5,524 bases of DNA from CAYTPE01 sp964439885 (GTDB taxonomy: Bacteria > Patescibacteriota > Patescibacteriia > Magasanikbacterales > GWA2-37-8), in the NCBI GenBank assembly GCA_964439885.1, contig CAYTPE010000070.1, forward strand, positions 1 through 5,524. The letters are read 5' to 3'. The position numbers and the translations under genes were made by a program. This document shows positions 5,326 through 5,524 of the stretch, piece by piece (the stretch's first letter is position 1; each line of letters starts with the position of its first letter). A model generated the notes under the pieces. It made no database searches. It was not told the DNA's origin and saw only the letters and a list, made by a program, of their open reading frames with translations.

Positions 5326-5524
5326 ATGAGCGAGAGAAGTCGATACCCCGGCATGCGCGGCCTTGTTACGGCGTGCATATGCCTGCTTGGCTGCCTGATG
5401 AGCGAAAGCGCCTTGGCGCTGACCGTTACGGGCAGCCCCTCATCGTGCCAAAACACCGCCGGCATTGGTACGCAGGCATGGTCAAATCCGGGGCGGGCGG
5501 TGTCGAGTAACGATAGCTATGCGA
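5326..5524 (+). CDS. mshQ: MshQ, N-terminal fragment (gene runs off the window)
   Basis: The first 66 codons of an open frame that has no stop before the window edge, so the gene is cut. It begins with a basic segment (MSERSRYPGMRG), a hydrophobic core (LVTACICLLGCLM, about 13-25) and the c-region SESALA, which suggests Sec export with signal peptidase I cleavage after Ala31. The core contains LLGC at 20-23, a weak lipobox-like alternative. The mature start LTVTGSP and the stretch QAWSNPGRAVSSNDSYA resemble the W-x-N-P...D-x-Y-A strand motif found at the start of MshQ-type beta-rich domains. Complete MshQ proteins are large, usually around a thousand residues or more. The gene is 28 bases after mshP and is the expected last member of the structural block. 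The identity is inferred from position plus the export signal. Its function in the pilus, perhaps a tip adhesin or surface-associated protein, is not established from this fragment. Confidence 0.75.
   Translation, partial: MSERSRYPGMRGLVTACICLLGCLMSESALALTVTGSPSSCQNTAGIGTQAWSNPGRAVSSNDSYA

Overview
The window carries the distal part of an MSHA-type (mannose-sensitive haemagglutinin) type IV pilus locus. All genes are on the + strand and in the order known from Vibrio, Shewanella and Aeromonas: mshG, mshF, two MshA/MshB-type pilins, mshC, mshD, mshO, mshP, and the 5' end of mshQ, which the window edge cuts. The moderately high GC content with strong G/C bias at third codon positions, and the character of the pilins, suggest a Gram-negative proteobacterium. 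A betaproteobacterium of the Rhodocyclales or a related order is my best guess, but no taxonomic marker is present and this is inference.

Layout: 15-1753 holds the end of the assembly-machine block, the inner-membrane platform protein MshG and the small bitopic protein MshF, joined by an ATGA overlap. A 113-bp noncoding gap (1754-1866) follows. It is the only place upstream of the pilins where a separate structural-operon promoter could sit, but only weak promoter-like matches are visible. Two paralogous pilins follow (1867-2376 and 2399-2833), each with its own Shine-Dalgarno sequence. The second occupies the position of the major pilin mshA. A perfect 13-bp hairpin with a GCGA (GNRA) tetraloop lies at 2842-2871, directly after that pilin. 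The minor-pilin block mshC-mshD-mshO-mshP (2890-5297) then runs with overlapping or abutting genes. The window closes with the signal peptide and first mature residues of MshQ (5326-5524).

How they work together (family knowledge): prepilins are cleaved after the Gly at -1 by a prepilin peptidase and N-methylated. MshG, with the MshE ATPase encoded elsewhere, draws them out of the inner membrane. MshC, D, O and P are presumed to form an initiation/tip complex, and MshQ is a large exported protein of the same locus. The sequence suggests stoichiometry control: the pilins have autonomous ribosome binding sites and a 3' hairpin, whereas the minor-pilin genes are translationally coupled.

I see no mobile element, CRISPR array, RNA gene or clearly new system. 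The most interesting points are the hairpin after the presumed major pilin, the paralogous pilin pair with different cysteine content, and the coupling architecture.
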